Below, piece by piece: positions 16,157-24,104 of a DNA stretch of 64,000 nucleotides. How positions within the stretch are numbered: the stretch's first letter is position 1; each line of letters begins with the position of its first letter. The notes under the pieces are model-generated. The model saw only the letters and a program-made list of their open reading frames with translations, was not told the DNA's origin and did not search any database. This DNA comes from Natrinema gari JCM 14663. GTDB lineage: Archaea; Halobacteriota; Halobacteria; Halobacteriales; Natrialbaceae. The DNA is taken from assembly GCF_000337175.1 (NCBI RefSeq), contig NZ_AOIJ01000051.1, forward strand, positions 24,777-88,776, in the 5' to 3' direction. Both the position numbers and the translations under genes were made by a program.

Positions 16157-17235
16157 TGCTTCCCACCACTATTCCCGGCCCGGCGCGGTTCCGCGGTTCC
16201 GGCCGGTTCTCCAGACGTGGATCGGTCTGCATTTTCCGTCGCTTCTAAGAATACGTATTCTAAATCCGAATCGATTGTATCAATAGACGCGATTTGTACG
16301 TTCGCTTCACGGATCGTTTCGATAAATCGATAAAAGTTATCACTGGTAACGCTCGCCTCGAACCTCGTCCGTCCCGTTTCAGACGTGAAGTTGTCAGCGC
16401 TGTAGGACGATCGAAGACTGTTTCGGAACTGTCGAGATAGCGTTCCAAGTACCGTAACCTTGTACCGCTGAGTATTAAATATACTCAGGAGGTTTTCTAC
16501 ATAATCATCTTTTATGATTCCCCCATCATCCATAATAATAACGCGGTCGCAGATATCTTCGACGACATCCATGTCGTGACTCGAGATCAGGACGGTCGTC
16601 TCGTTGTCTTCAGCGAGTCGCCGAAGTTCCGTTCGGAGTTCGAGTGAGCTTTCGACATCGAGTCCAAGCGTTGGTTCGTCCAAAAACAAGAATGCAGCTT
16701 CTCGAGCGAGTGCACACGCAAGCGAGACCTTCTGTTTCTGTCCCCTAGATAGCTCCCGAACGACTGTGTCGGCTTTGTCTTCGATGTCGAATGTAGACAA
16801 CAAGTTCCTGTGGTACTCACGCTGGTTCCGAGGATCATTGCCAGCTAATGCGGAGAAGAAGCTCATATTTTCGAGAACAGTAAGCCGCCAGTATGCATTC
16901 CGAGAGCCCTCCAATGTCGCGCCGATTCGTCGATAGGCTCGTTTGGGGTTGGATCGAACGTCGATATCTCCGACTTGGATCGTACCCGAGGATGGAATGA
17001 TAAGTCCCAGCAAGCATTTGATCGTCGTTGTTTTTCCGGCCCCGTTCGGACCTAATAGCCCTACCACTGTTCCTCGTTCGATCTGAAAGCTGACATCATC
17101 GACAGCTTGAATATCACCGTACGATTTCGACAACTGCTCAACAGTAATAGCTGGTCTCTCGGCGCGAAACGATCTCTCGGGGTTTACCGAGTCATCGCTT
17201 TCTGTTTCGTTCGATAGCGGATTCGGTTCAGCCAT
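16153..17235 (-). CDS. ABC transporter ATP-binding protein of lanthipeptide cluster
   Basis: A 360-aa ATPase with a complete nucleotide-binding domain: Walker A GLLGPNGAGKTTTIK, ABC signature ELSRGQKQKVSLA, Walker B AFLFLDEPTLGLD and switch His in TVLISSHDMDVVED. The C-terminal 110 residues (FRNSLRSSYSADNF and following) match the C-terminal extension common in multidrug or bacteriocin-immunity ABC-2 ATPases. A 35-residue polar N-terminal extension precedes the domain. It works with the overlapping permease. Position beside a lanthipeptide synthetase suggests export or self-protection, not proven. Confidence 0.87.
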   Translation of the reverse strand: MAEPNPLSNETESDDSVNPERSFRAERPAITVEQLSKSYGDIQAVDDVSFQIERGTVVGLLGPNGAGKTTTIKCLLGLIIPSSGTIQVGDIDVRSNPKRAYRRIGATLEGSRNAYWRLTVLENMSFFSALAGNDPRNQREYHRNLLSTFDIEDKADTVVRELSRGQKQKVSLACALAREAAFLFLDEPTLGLDVESSLELRTELRRLAEDNETTVLISSHDMDVVEDICDRVIIMDDGGIIKDDYVENLLSIFNTQRYKVTVLGTLSRQFRNSLRSSYSADNFTSETGRTRFEASVTSDNFYRFIETIREANVQIASIDTIDSDLEYVFLEATENADRSTSGEPAGTAEPRRAGNSGGKQ

Positions 17236-17447
17236 TTCCCTTCATTGCTTTCTAAAATAACGGGGGTACTTAATTCTTGACTGGAGCAATTTTGGAAACT
17301 GTTGGTAGAGACATCGTCCACGGATTGTACGTTCTGCGCGCCTAGCCGACTAAAAAGAGTTAGCCGTTCCCATCAACAGAGCTTGTAAATATAATACAGA
17401 CAAAGATATTATTATATGTGGAATAATACGAAATAGTATTGGTCGCG
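17236..17447. promoter_or_regulatory. divergent promoter region of lanthipeptide cluster
   Basis: Very AT-rich, between the ABC ATPase (minus) and the esterase-like gene (plus). On the plus strand GATATTATTATATGTGG (17405-17421) is a strong TATA-like element about 30 nt before the ATG at 17448. On the minus strand the candidate is less clear, with an AATTAAGTACC element near 17265. One short region could co-regulate transport and biosynthesis genes. Confidence 0.45.
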
Positions 17448-18824
17448 ATGACAGATTACGGCTTACCGGAAAGAGACGAGACGAAAAAAACACCACCGGA
17501 TAGTGGTGAAGATTCGCCTTCGACTCGACAGTTGTCCGAAAGTGGAGGAAAAAATGTGTGGACACTCGAGACAGTTGATCCCGAGGCGAGTCTCGATGAT
17601 CTCCGTCCACTTCGAGACGTATTCGGAGATACTCGAATTATTGGTCTCGGGGAAGCGACACACGGAAGTAGAGAGTTCTTTCAGCTGAAACACCGATTGT
17701 TACGGTACTTGATTACTGAGCTTGATATTCGCCTGCTCGGACTCGAGGCGCACTTTTCTGCGGTGCTAGACCTAAACGAGTACGTCGTCTACGGGACTGG
17801 AAATCCCCGTGAACTAATCAACGATCTCTACTTTTGGACGTGGAACGTGCATTCCGTTCTCGAATTGATCGAGTGGCTACGATCGTTCAATACGGACAGA
17901 CCAGTGCAGGACCGTGTCCGACTCTACGGTATCGATGCACAGCTCAACCAAGGGACCGTCGATAGACTCGCCGACTACCTCGCAACCGTAGATCCGGAAT
18001 TCCTTGGGACGGTCCGAGAAGAACTCGAAACCCTCGGAGACGAACGACTTCCCGCGAAGTATGATGAACACTGTGGGAACCGGATCGGTGCAGCAGACGA
18101 GGTTTTAGGAGAGATTCGAGACGGATTGCAACGAAACAAAGATGCGTATATTACAGCGTCGTCCCGTCGTTCCTGGGAGCTGGCCTGCCAATACGTCGCC
18201 GTCATCGAACATTCTATCGATCAAAAACGGGCGACGTGCAATCCAGAAGAGTCTCGTGATCTATCCAACAGTACCGAGGCCAGTCTCGACGTTCGTGACC
18301 GGACGATGGCGGATATCGTCGACTGGATTTTGGAGTTTGAAAGCTCCAACCGAATAGCAATCTGGGGGCACGATGCCCACATCAATCGAGTAGGACAACC
18401 CGGCTGTGAAGGTGAAAACTTGCCCGACTCGCTTGGCAGTTATCTCGATGATCGCCACGGAGACGACTACCTTGCGCTCGGGTTTTCGTTTGGACACGGT
18501 AGCTTTCGGGCGTTTCGAAAACCGACAACAACAGCCGATCGACGGGGAAGGCCAGAGACGGTGACTCTAGAGGAACCGATACCGGACACGATCGACGCGA
18601 TGTTCGCTGCTCTCGACCTCTCCTGTGCAATAGTAGACACTGCAGCGATGAGTAACAAAACCGTCGCGGAGTCGTTCGACGAAACACAGAACCACTTCTC
18701 TGTCGGGGCAATGTATGATTCGCAGAATCCGGAACGTCACCTCGTCGAGTACGACTACACCGAAGCGTTCGATATCGTCTGCTATCTCGACGAAGTTACG
18801 AATACAAGACCGCTCGATCAGTAA
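17448..18824 (+). CDS. erythromycin-esterase-family enzyme in lanthipeptide cluster
   Basis: A 458-aa protein. Family motifs are IIGLGEATHGSREFFQLKH near residue 65 and, C-terminally, RIAIWGHDAHINRVG and LALGFSFGHGSFRAF. These carry the conserved Glu/His residues of the EreA/EreB fold. Length is normal. Macrolides are not expected targets in a halophilic archaeon. Sitting directly upstream of the precursor and LanM on the same strand, it could be a tailoring enzyme acting on the peptide or a resistance factor. It lacks a signal peptide, so it acts in the cytoplasm. Function beyond family membership is inference. Confidence 0.82.
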   Translation: MTDYGLPERDETKKTPPDSGEDSPSTRQLSESGGKNVWTLETVDPEASLDDLRPLRDVFGDTRIIGLGEATHGSREFFQLKHRLLRYLITELDIRLLGLEAHFSAVLDLNEYVVYGTGNPRELINDLYFWTWNVHSVLELIEWLRSFNTDRPVQDRVRLYGIDAQLNQGTVDRLADYLATVDPEFLGTVREELETLGDERLPAKYDEHCGNRIGAADEVLGEIRDGLQRNKDAYITASSRRSWELACQYVAVIEHSIDQKRATCNPEESRDLSNSTEASLDVRDRTMADIVDWILEFESSNRIAIWGHDAHINRVGQPGCEGENLPDSLGSYLDDRHGDDYLALGFSFGHGSFRAFRKPTTTADRRGRPETVTLEEPIPDTIDAMFAALDLSCAIVDTAAMSNKTVAESFDETQNHFSVGAMYDSQNPERHLVEYDYTEAFDIVCYLDEVTNTRPLDQ

Positions 18825-18998
18825 TTCGCGGCTGACGAACGGTCGCTCAAACGTGTCCAAAGGAGAAGTGGATATCTCATTCTCCACTCCTTTCGAGGAC
18901 CCAATCTGGCGAGAAAATAGAAGTCGACTGTAAATTAGTATCTGAGTGTATCTATATATGGTTCTTTACCTAATTTATTAATGTCTCTCACCCCCAAA

Positions 18999-19009
18999 TA
19001 TTTATTAAT
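18999..19009 (+). promoter_or_regulatory. TATA-like promoter of lanthipeptide precursor
   Basis: TATTTATTAAT preceded by a C-rich CACCCCCAAA stretch lies about 28-30 nt upstream of the precursor ATG. This is the expected spacing for a leaderless haloarchaeal transcript. It implies that the precursor has its own start signal inside the 209-nt gap after the esterase-like gene. Confidence 0.55.
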
Positions 19010-19033
19010 TTCCAGCAATCATTCTGAAATGCG

Positions 19034-19243
19034 ATGTCGATTGGAATTGACCGCGATGTCGAGAATGGAGCAACGAAAGACAAGCACGACGCCGATTTCG
19101 ATGGAGAGGGAGCTGAAGAACTAGACACCGCTAGTATGAACACAGGCACGGCCTCGTGTGTCCTCCCCTGCAACACTGCGTCCAAACACCTGCCGTGTAA
19201 CACGGCGTCGAAACACCTTCCGTGCTGTGACACAACGAGCTGA
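19034..19243 (+). CDS. lanA: class II lanthipeptide precursor peptide (LanA)
   Basis: A 69-aa peptide. The leader (about residues 1-26) is acidic and ends with the sequence DGEGA, a plausible GG/GA-type cleavage region. The C-terminal part has five Cys (C42, C46, C55, C64, C65) and about a dozen Ser/Thr. The core contains two perfect copies of LPCNTASKH (residues 44-52 and 53-61), followed by LPCCDTTS. A diverged third copy is visible in NTGTASCVLPC. Each NTAS is followed by LPC, which is well placed for dehydration and ring closure between Ser/Thr and downstream Cys. The LanM gene begins 150 nt downstream on the same strand. Identification rests on composition, repeats and context. Confidence 0.88.
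   Translation: MSIGIDRDVENGATKDKHDADFDGEGAEELDTASMNTGTASCVLPCNTASKHLPCNTASKHLPCCDTTS
19163..19225 (+). repeat. tandem 27-nt repeats in precursor core
   Basis: Two adjacent 27-nt units encode identical LPCNTASKH, followed by a partial third unit (LPC). The DNA copies differ at six of nine third codon positions (for example CTC/CTG, TGC/TGT, ACT/ACG), while the amino acids are unchanged. This indicates an old duplication kept by selection on the peptide. Confidence 0.9.
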
Positions 19244-19392
19244 TCGGTGGATCTGCACGCCACGATCACACGGACGGGCTACTTTATTTCAGCCATCGTC
19301 AGTGTATGGAGACCGATAGCACACCAAGCCGGATTTGCTAAGTGTTTATTGACCGCAGTCCGCCGGTATCCCGCAACTACACCTAAAGGAAG

Positions 19393-22300
19393 ATGGAATC
19401 CGTATTTACACGAGACGAAAAGTACGAACTTGCAGGACAGGCGCGAACAATCCACGAGCGGCTAGAAGGCCCACCGAACGAACGAAAAAAGGAGCCTTCA
19501 GTTGACGCCGATGAAATCCTGAACAAATGGCAAGAACTCTACCCCGATGAAGACGCGTTTCGAGCTCGTTTCGAACAAGACGACATCAACGAGGAAAGCG
19601 TTCGTGAGCAAGTTACAGCGACTCACTGGCCTGAGAGCGAACCAGTACCCGAATGGATTGACGAAATCGAAAACCTGGTTCGATATGTAGCCGATAGGTC
19701 GTCTGAAGAACTGTCTCAGGTACCGGAGAGTACGGCGTTTGCGGACGTGTTCGCAGTGATCGCGGAATATGCCCGTGAACAACTACCGGAAATCGTCCCC
19801 GAAAATAGCATCTCTGCGATGACGGATCAACTCATTGCCCGGCTGGGGAACGTCTGTGTCCGTCCGCTCTACGTGGAATTCAAAAGTTTTGTCGAGTATC
19901 ACGACCCCGATTTGGCAGCAGCAGATCCAGACGAGTTTGAAGACCCACCCACAGAGTACTACGAACGGTTTATCGACAACATATTCGAAAACGGATTGAA
20001 GGATCTCTACATAGAGTATCCAGTACTCGGTCGACAAATTGTCGGAATTATTACTAACTGGGTCAGCGCAGTGACAGAGGTCTGCTGTCGAGTCGAAGCC
20101 GATCGACCGGCGTTACATAGGGAGTTTGATGCTGGCGGCGAACTTTCCAAGCTAGTTCCGTTATCCGATGATGCACATGCCAGAGGACGTGTTCCGATTC
20201 GTGTGATATTCGAATCGTCCGAAGTGATTTATAAACCACGAGATGTCAGCGGTGGGGACGTAGTGTACACGGTACTCGAGCGATTGAGCGATTATCTATC
20301 GATTCCCGTATTCAATAAACCAAAATATATTTTACGAAATCAATACGGGTGGATGGAGCCAGTGGAATACGATGATCTACCCGACGAGGAGGCTGCCACT
20401 CGCTACTACGAACGGGCTGGTATGCTAATGTGCGTTGCTTATACACTCAATCTCAGTGACTGCCAGTACGAGAACCTCATCACGGCAGGTGATCAGCCCA
20501 CGATACTCGACGGAGAAACAGTCTTTCATCCACACATCGATCCAAACAGTCGACCGTCTCCCACAGAGATTTCCGCATTCGTCCATCAGTCGGTACTACT
20601 CACGCTACTCCCGCCGTGGTCTGTCGGGGAGCCAGACGAGTCAGTCGATGACGGGTTCGCCGGGTCTATCGCCGGATTAGGGAATAGAAGCGAGAAGGTG
20701 GAGATCGATTCTAGAACGTACCGAGTCATCGATGGGATAAACACCGACGTGATGTCGGTCGTAGAGGAACGTTCGAAAAGCGATCTCAGTAGAAACACGC
20801 CGAGCAGTGGAGGAGACGACCATCCACCTCAGGAACATCTTGGGGCGATCACCCGTGGCTTCTCCGAGACATATGAGGCGATCCAGTCGTTACATCAGGA
20901 GGACCGCTTTTTCGGCAACATTCTCTCTGCAGAACTCCTCGATGGGGTCGAAAACCGTCTCGTATACAGAGCCACACGGCGATATGGTACCATACTCGAG
21001 GAAACTGCTTCCCGGAAGCCACTTCAGGATGGAGTCTGGTTATCCATAGAGTTCGAGAAGCTCACTGCTCCATTTTTCAACGGGCTGATCGAATCAAACG
21101 ACTATTGGCCGCTGTATGCGGCAGAACGACGAGCTCTTCGCCGTCGCGACATCCCCCGGTTTGCATCTCGTCCTAAGAAAAAAACGCTCTATCACGATCA
21201 GAAGCCACTCGATGTTACAGTCGAAACGTCCGGGTATGAGTGTTGCCAGCAGCGAGTCGACGCAATGTGCTCAGCGGACAGACAGCAACAGATCTGGTTG
21301 ATACAGTACGCATTCGGCACGAATGCGGTCGGTTCGGATGTATTGTCTCGATCGACCGCTCCCGAAGCGACGAAACCGACAGTAACGGCGGACGGAGAAC
21401 CAGCCAGTCGTGAATTGGAAGAAAGGGCAGTCAAGTTGTTCGACGAAGTGATCACGTCGTCGATCGAGCCAGGAGAGGATACGAGTTGGATATCGATTGC
21501 TCCTACAAAGACGGGTCTAAAGCTCGTCCCGACGGATCCCTCACTCTACCATGGCCGAGGCGGAATTGCACTCACCGCGGCAGCACTGTACAGAGTGACG
21601 GGAAAAGACCGCTACAGGCGGGTTACTGCAGATGTGATTGAACCTCTAGTCGAGAGGGTCAACGACGACGAATTTACCGCTGGGCTCGGTGGTATGCTAG
21701 GTATCGGATCCGTTGTCTACACGCTCTCCGTTATTGCCGAACTAACGGATGACGAAACGTATCGATCGGCAGCATCGAAAGCGAGTACCGCACTCACTGC
21801 GACGCACTTGGAGTACGACGATAGTTTTGACATTATAGAGGGGGCCGCCGGAACCCTCCTCGGATTACTCGCGTATCATGATCGATTTGGAGAGGAACGT
21901 GTGCTCGAGCAGGCGATACGGTGTGGAGACCAGTTACTCGAGAGCCGTGTCGACGTGAACGGATACGAGGTGTGGAAAACGGACGGTAAGTCACCGCCGA
22001 TCACTGGGTTTTCACACGGCATGAGTGGAATTGCGTACGCACTTACTCGACTCGCGTCGAAGACTGGCGACTCCCAGTACACCACCGCCGCTAAGGAAGG
22101 GCTCGACTTCGAATCGACACTCTACGATCCAAGCCGAAACAATTGGGCGAAATCACATCACGATCGAAGCTATGATGATAAGTGGTGCCACGGCCGAACA
22201 GGGATGGCACTTGCTCGGTTGAAAATTGGAGATATGCGTACTAACAGTGAGTTGCAGTCCGTGGCGAACGAGGCGCTAACAGAAACAGTAGCTGCGGGCC

Positions 22301-22572
22301 CAGCGATTAATGACAACGTTTGTTGTGGTAATTTCGGCCGTGCTGAGGCATTGCTTGTTGGCTCGCGTTGTGGTACCATCGACCGATCTGCCGCAATCGC
22401 GATGGCAAGTTGGGGGCTTGAACATCGCGATCGGAATGGACTTCTTTCATTACCCGGACATTCAAACACATTCAAAAATCCGACGTTCTTCCACGGGCTT
22501 TCCGGAGTCGCGTATACGCTACTTCGGCTGAAATACCCCGATTTACTACCGTCCGTACTGCTCCTTGAGTGA
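19393..22572 (+). CDS. lanM: class II lanthipeptide synthetase (LanM)
   Basis: A 1059-aa bifunctional enzyme of full LanM length. In the N-terminal dehydratase, D260-x-H262 with G265-R266, K281 (VIYKPRDV), D356 and N361 of DCQYEN, D373 (ILDGETVF) and R522...T528 (NRLVYRAT) align with the known phosphorylation and elimination residues. Q358 replaces the usual His of the DxHxEN motif. In the C-terminal LanC-like cyclase, the zinc-ligand candidates are C932 (KWCHG) and C977-C978 (VCCG). GFSHGMSGIAYA carries the candidate catalytic His. The end GLSGVAYTLLRL...LLPSVLLLE is typical. The CCG pattern equals that of ProcM-like enzymes with three Cys ligands. It should dehydrate Ser/Thr and form lanthionine rings in the peptide encoded upstream. 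Confidence 0.95.
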   Translation: MESVFTRDEKYELAGQARTIHERLEGPPNERKKEPSVDADEILNKWQELYPDEDAFRARFEQDDINEESVREQVTATHWPESEPVPEWIDEIENLVRYVADRSSEELSQVPESTAFADVFAVIAEYAREQLPEIVPENSISAMTDQLIARLGNVCVRPLYVEFKSFVEYHDPDLAAADPDEFEDPPTEYYERFIDNIFENGLKDLYIEYPVLGRQIVGIITNWVSAVTEVCCRVEADRPALHREFDAGGELSKLVPLSDDAHARGRVPIRVIFESSEVIYKPRDVSGGDVVYTVLERLSDYLSIPVFNKPKYILRNQYGWMEPVEYDDLPDEEAATRYYERAGMLMCVAYTLNLSDCQYENLITAGDQPTILDGETVFHPHIDPNSRPSPTEISAFVHQSVLLTLLPPWSVGEPDESVDDGFAGSIAGLGNRSEKVEIDSRTYRVIDGINTDVMSVVEERSKSDLSRNTPSSGGDDHPPQEHLGAITRGFSETYEAIQSLHQEDRFFGNILSAELLDGVENRLVYRATRRYGTILEETASRKPLQDGVWLSIEFEKLTAPFFNGLIESNDYWPLYAAERRALRRRDIPRFASRPKKKTLYHDQKPLDVTVETSGYECCQQRVDAMCSADRQQQIWLIQYAFGTNAVGSDVLSRSTAPEATKPTVTADGEPASRELEERAVKLFDEVITSSIEPGEDTSWISIAPTKTGLKLVPTDPSLYHGRGGIALTAAALYRVTGKDRYRRVTADVIEPLVERVNDDEFTAGLGGMLGIGSVVYTLSVIAELTDDETYRSAASKASTALTATHLEYDDSFDIIEGAAGTLLGLLAYHDRFGEERVLEQAIRCGDQLLESRVDVNGYEVWKTDGKSPPITGFSHGMSGIAYALTRLASKTGDSQYTTAAKEGLDFESTLYDPSRNNWAKSHHDRSYDDKWCHGRTGMALARLKIGDMRTNSELQSVANEALTETVAAGPAINDNVCCGNFGRAEALLVGSRCGTIDRSAAIAMASWGLEHRDRNGLLSLPGHSNTFKNPTFFHGLSGVAYTLLRLKYPDLLPSVLLLE

Positions 22573-22825
22573 AACCGTATCTACACGTTGGGAACGGATA
22601 ATTCGTTTCGATCAGAGGACCCAATCAATCACGAGACGAACATCGTCGCATCGGTAAATATCAGCAGTCAGACACAGTCAATCACTATCCACCTGAGATC
22701 GTCTCTGTGAAGATTAGTACAGGGAGGACATACGAGATCAGTACAGCCGCCAGCCGTGTCGGGATCACAGGTAACCGGTCCGTTCCCCGGTAGCTTTACG
22801 GACGGGTACGGAATAGGCGGGCCCG

Positions 22826-23341
22826 ATGGCCTTCGGCTCGACACCCGACTGGTTCCACATCAGCGACGACGAGGATATCGTCTGGGAGAGCCGTCCCCAC
22901 CCGGTCGCGATGGGGTCGAAGCTGCCGGTCGGGGTCGGGCTCGCGCTCGCCGGCTTCCTCGTCATCGGCTGGAGCGGGGCCGACGGCGTCGGCCTCCTGA
23001 CGCTCATCGGCGTCCTCGTAACGGGCACTGGCACGGTGCTCGCGTTCGCCCGCTATCTCGTCTGGACGAACACCCGCTACGTCATCACCTCCGCCGAACT
23101 CTACAAGAAGCGGGGGATCATCTCGCGGGACGTCACCCAGTTTCGCCTCGAGCGCGTCCAGAACATCAGCCTGTCCCAGTCCGGACTCGGTCGCCTGCTG
23201 GGCTACGGCGATCTGACCGTCTACACCGCCGGCTCGGGCGATCCGGAACTGGTCTTCGAACGGGTCCCCCAGCCCGACCGGGCCAGCAGCCGACTCAGCG
23301 ACCAACTCGAGACCGTCACGACCGACGGATCGGCCGTCTGA
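22826..23341 (+). CDS. PH-domain (YdbS-like) membrane protein
   Basis: A 171-aa protein. After a short polar N-terminus with DEDIVWESRPHP, two membrane spans lie at about residues 33-50 and 55-75. The bacterial PH domain follows (WTNTRYVITSAELYKKRGI, then FRLERVQNISLSQSGLGRLL and YGDLTVYTAGS). These are the hallmarks of the bPH2 family. Its function is usually unknown, presumably at the cytoplasmic face of the membrane. It returns to the GC-rich codon use typical of the chromosome, so the lanthipeptide island ends before it. Confidence 0.82.
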   Translation: MAFGSTPDWFHISDDEDIVWESRPHPVAMGSKLPVGVGLALAGFLVIGWSGADGVGLLTLIGVLVTGTGTVLAFARYLVWTNTRYVITSAELYKKRGIISRDVTQFRLERVQNISLSQSGLGRLLGYGDLTVYTAGSGDPELVFERVPQPDRASSRLSDQLETVTTDGSAV

Positions 23342-23451
23342 CGGAGACGAACGGGGCCGTCGACTCGCGCCGCCCGCCGAGCGAGTCCGGAAGGCCACAA
23401 GTGGAGGGACCACAAGACCCATTAGACCAACTGACTTCCTGCGGGTACACA

Positions 23452-24051
23452 ATGGCTACGAAACCGACACCGTCCGACGGAGGACCGATCCCGCGTGGCT
23501 CGAGCGTTGCGGCGAGTGCGGGGCTCGGTGTCTTTGCCGCCGCAATCGGGTACCTCCTCACATATTTGCTGATCGGTGCCGAAGTTCGCCAGAACCTCGA
23601 CGGCGAATTCGCCAATTGGAAGGGAGTTGCCTGGTACTTCTACGAAGCCCACATGGTCGATATCGAGGCTACCGGACAGGCCGGTTCGATCGGTGCAACT
23701 GGTATCCTCAACCTCATCGCCGAGTCGAACAGCGCAAGCGCCGACGTGTTGTACGTGCTCCCACCGCTAGTGCTGTTCGCAGTCGGTGCGTTTCTGGCCG
23801 TACGATGGGAGACTACTGATCTCGGCGATGCCGTCATGGCTGGTGCTCCGGTAACGATCGGGTACGCCGTGGTGCTCGGCCTCGGCGCGGTCGTCGCAGA
23901 AGCCAACACCGAAGCGTCCTTTTTTGGAATAGAGACGACCAGATCGATCGGGCCAACGCTCCTGCCCGCGATCGTACTCGGCGGGATCCTCTATCCGCTG
24001 GTGTTCGCCACCGTCGGGGCTGCGATCGCCACTGTCATCAACGGACGGTAG
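23452..24051 (+). CDS. multispan membrane protein of unknown function
   Basis: A 199-aa protein starting MATKPTPSDGGPIPRG. Four to five hydrophobic segments are visible (VAASAGLGVFAAAIGYLLTY, LYVLPPLVLFAVGAFLAV, GAPVTIGYAVVLGLGAVVA, LLPAIVLGGILYPLVFATVG). No enzymatic motif is seen. The organisation resembles small haloarchaeal membrane proteins of unknown function. The start is the ATG at 23452; a longer upstream in-frame extension overlaps the PH-domain gene and is rejected. It lies 53 nt before the helicase. Confidence 0.7.
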   Translation: MATKPTPSDGGPIPRGSSVAASAGLGVFAAAIGYLLTYLLIGAEVRQNLDGEFANWKGVAWYFYEAHMVDIEATGQAGSIGATGILNLIAESNSASADVLYVLPPLVLFAVGAFLAVRWETTDLGDAVMAGAPVTIGYAVVLGLGAVVAEANTEASFFGIETTRSIGPTLLPAIVLGGILYPLVFATVGAAIATVINGR

Positions 24052-24104
24052 CTACTGCGACTCGAAGGAAACGCCTTTGACCCGGCACCCCCCGTTTCCG
24101 TGTG

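Noticed and set aside
19247-19465. 72-aa GTG-started frame between the precursor and LanM, considered as a second precursor
   Set aside because: It overlaps the LanM start out of frame, has a single Cys, and lacks a leader-core pattern.
22756-24051. 431-aa reading that runs through the PH-domain gene region into the membrane protein
   Set aside because: The first 230 residues are an Arg/Pro-rich out-of-frame reading of the PH-domain gene; the true start is the ATG at 23452.
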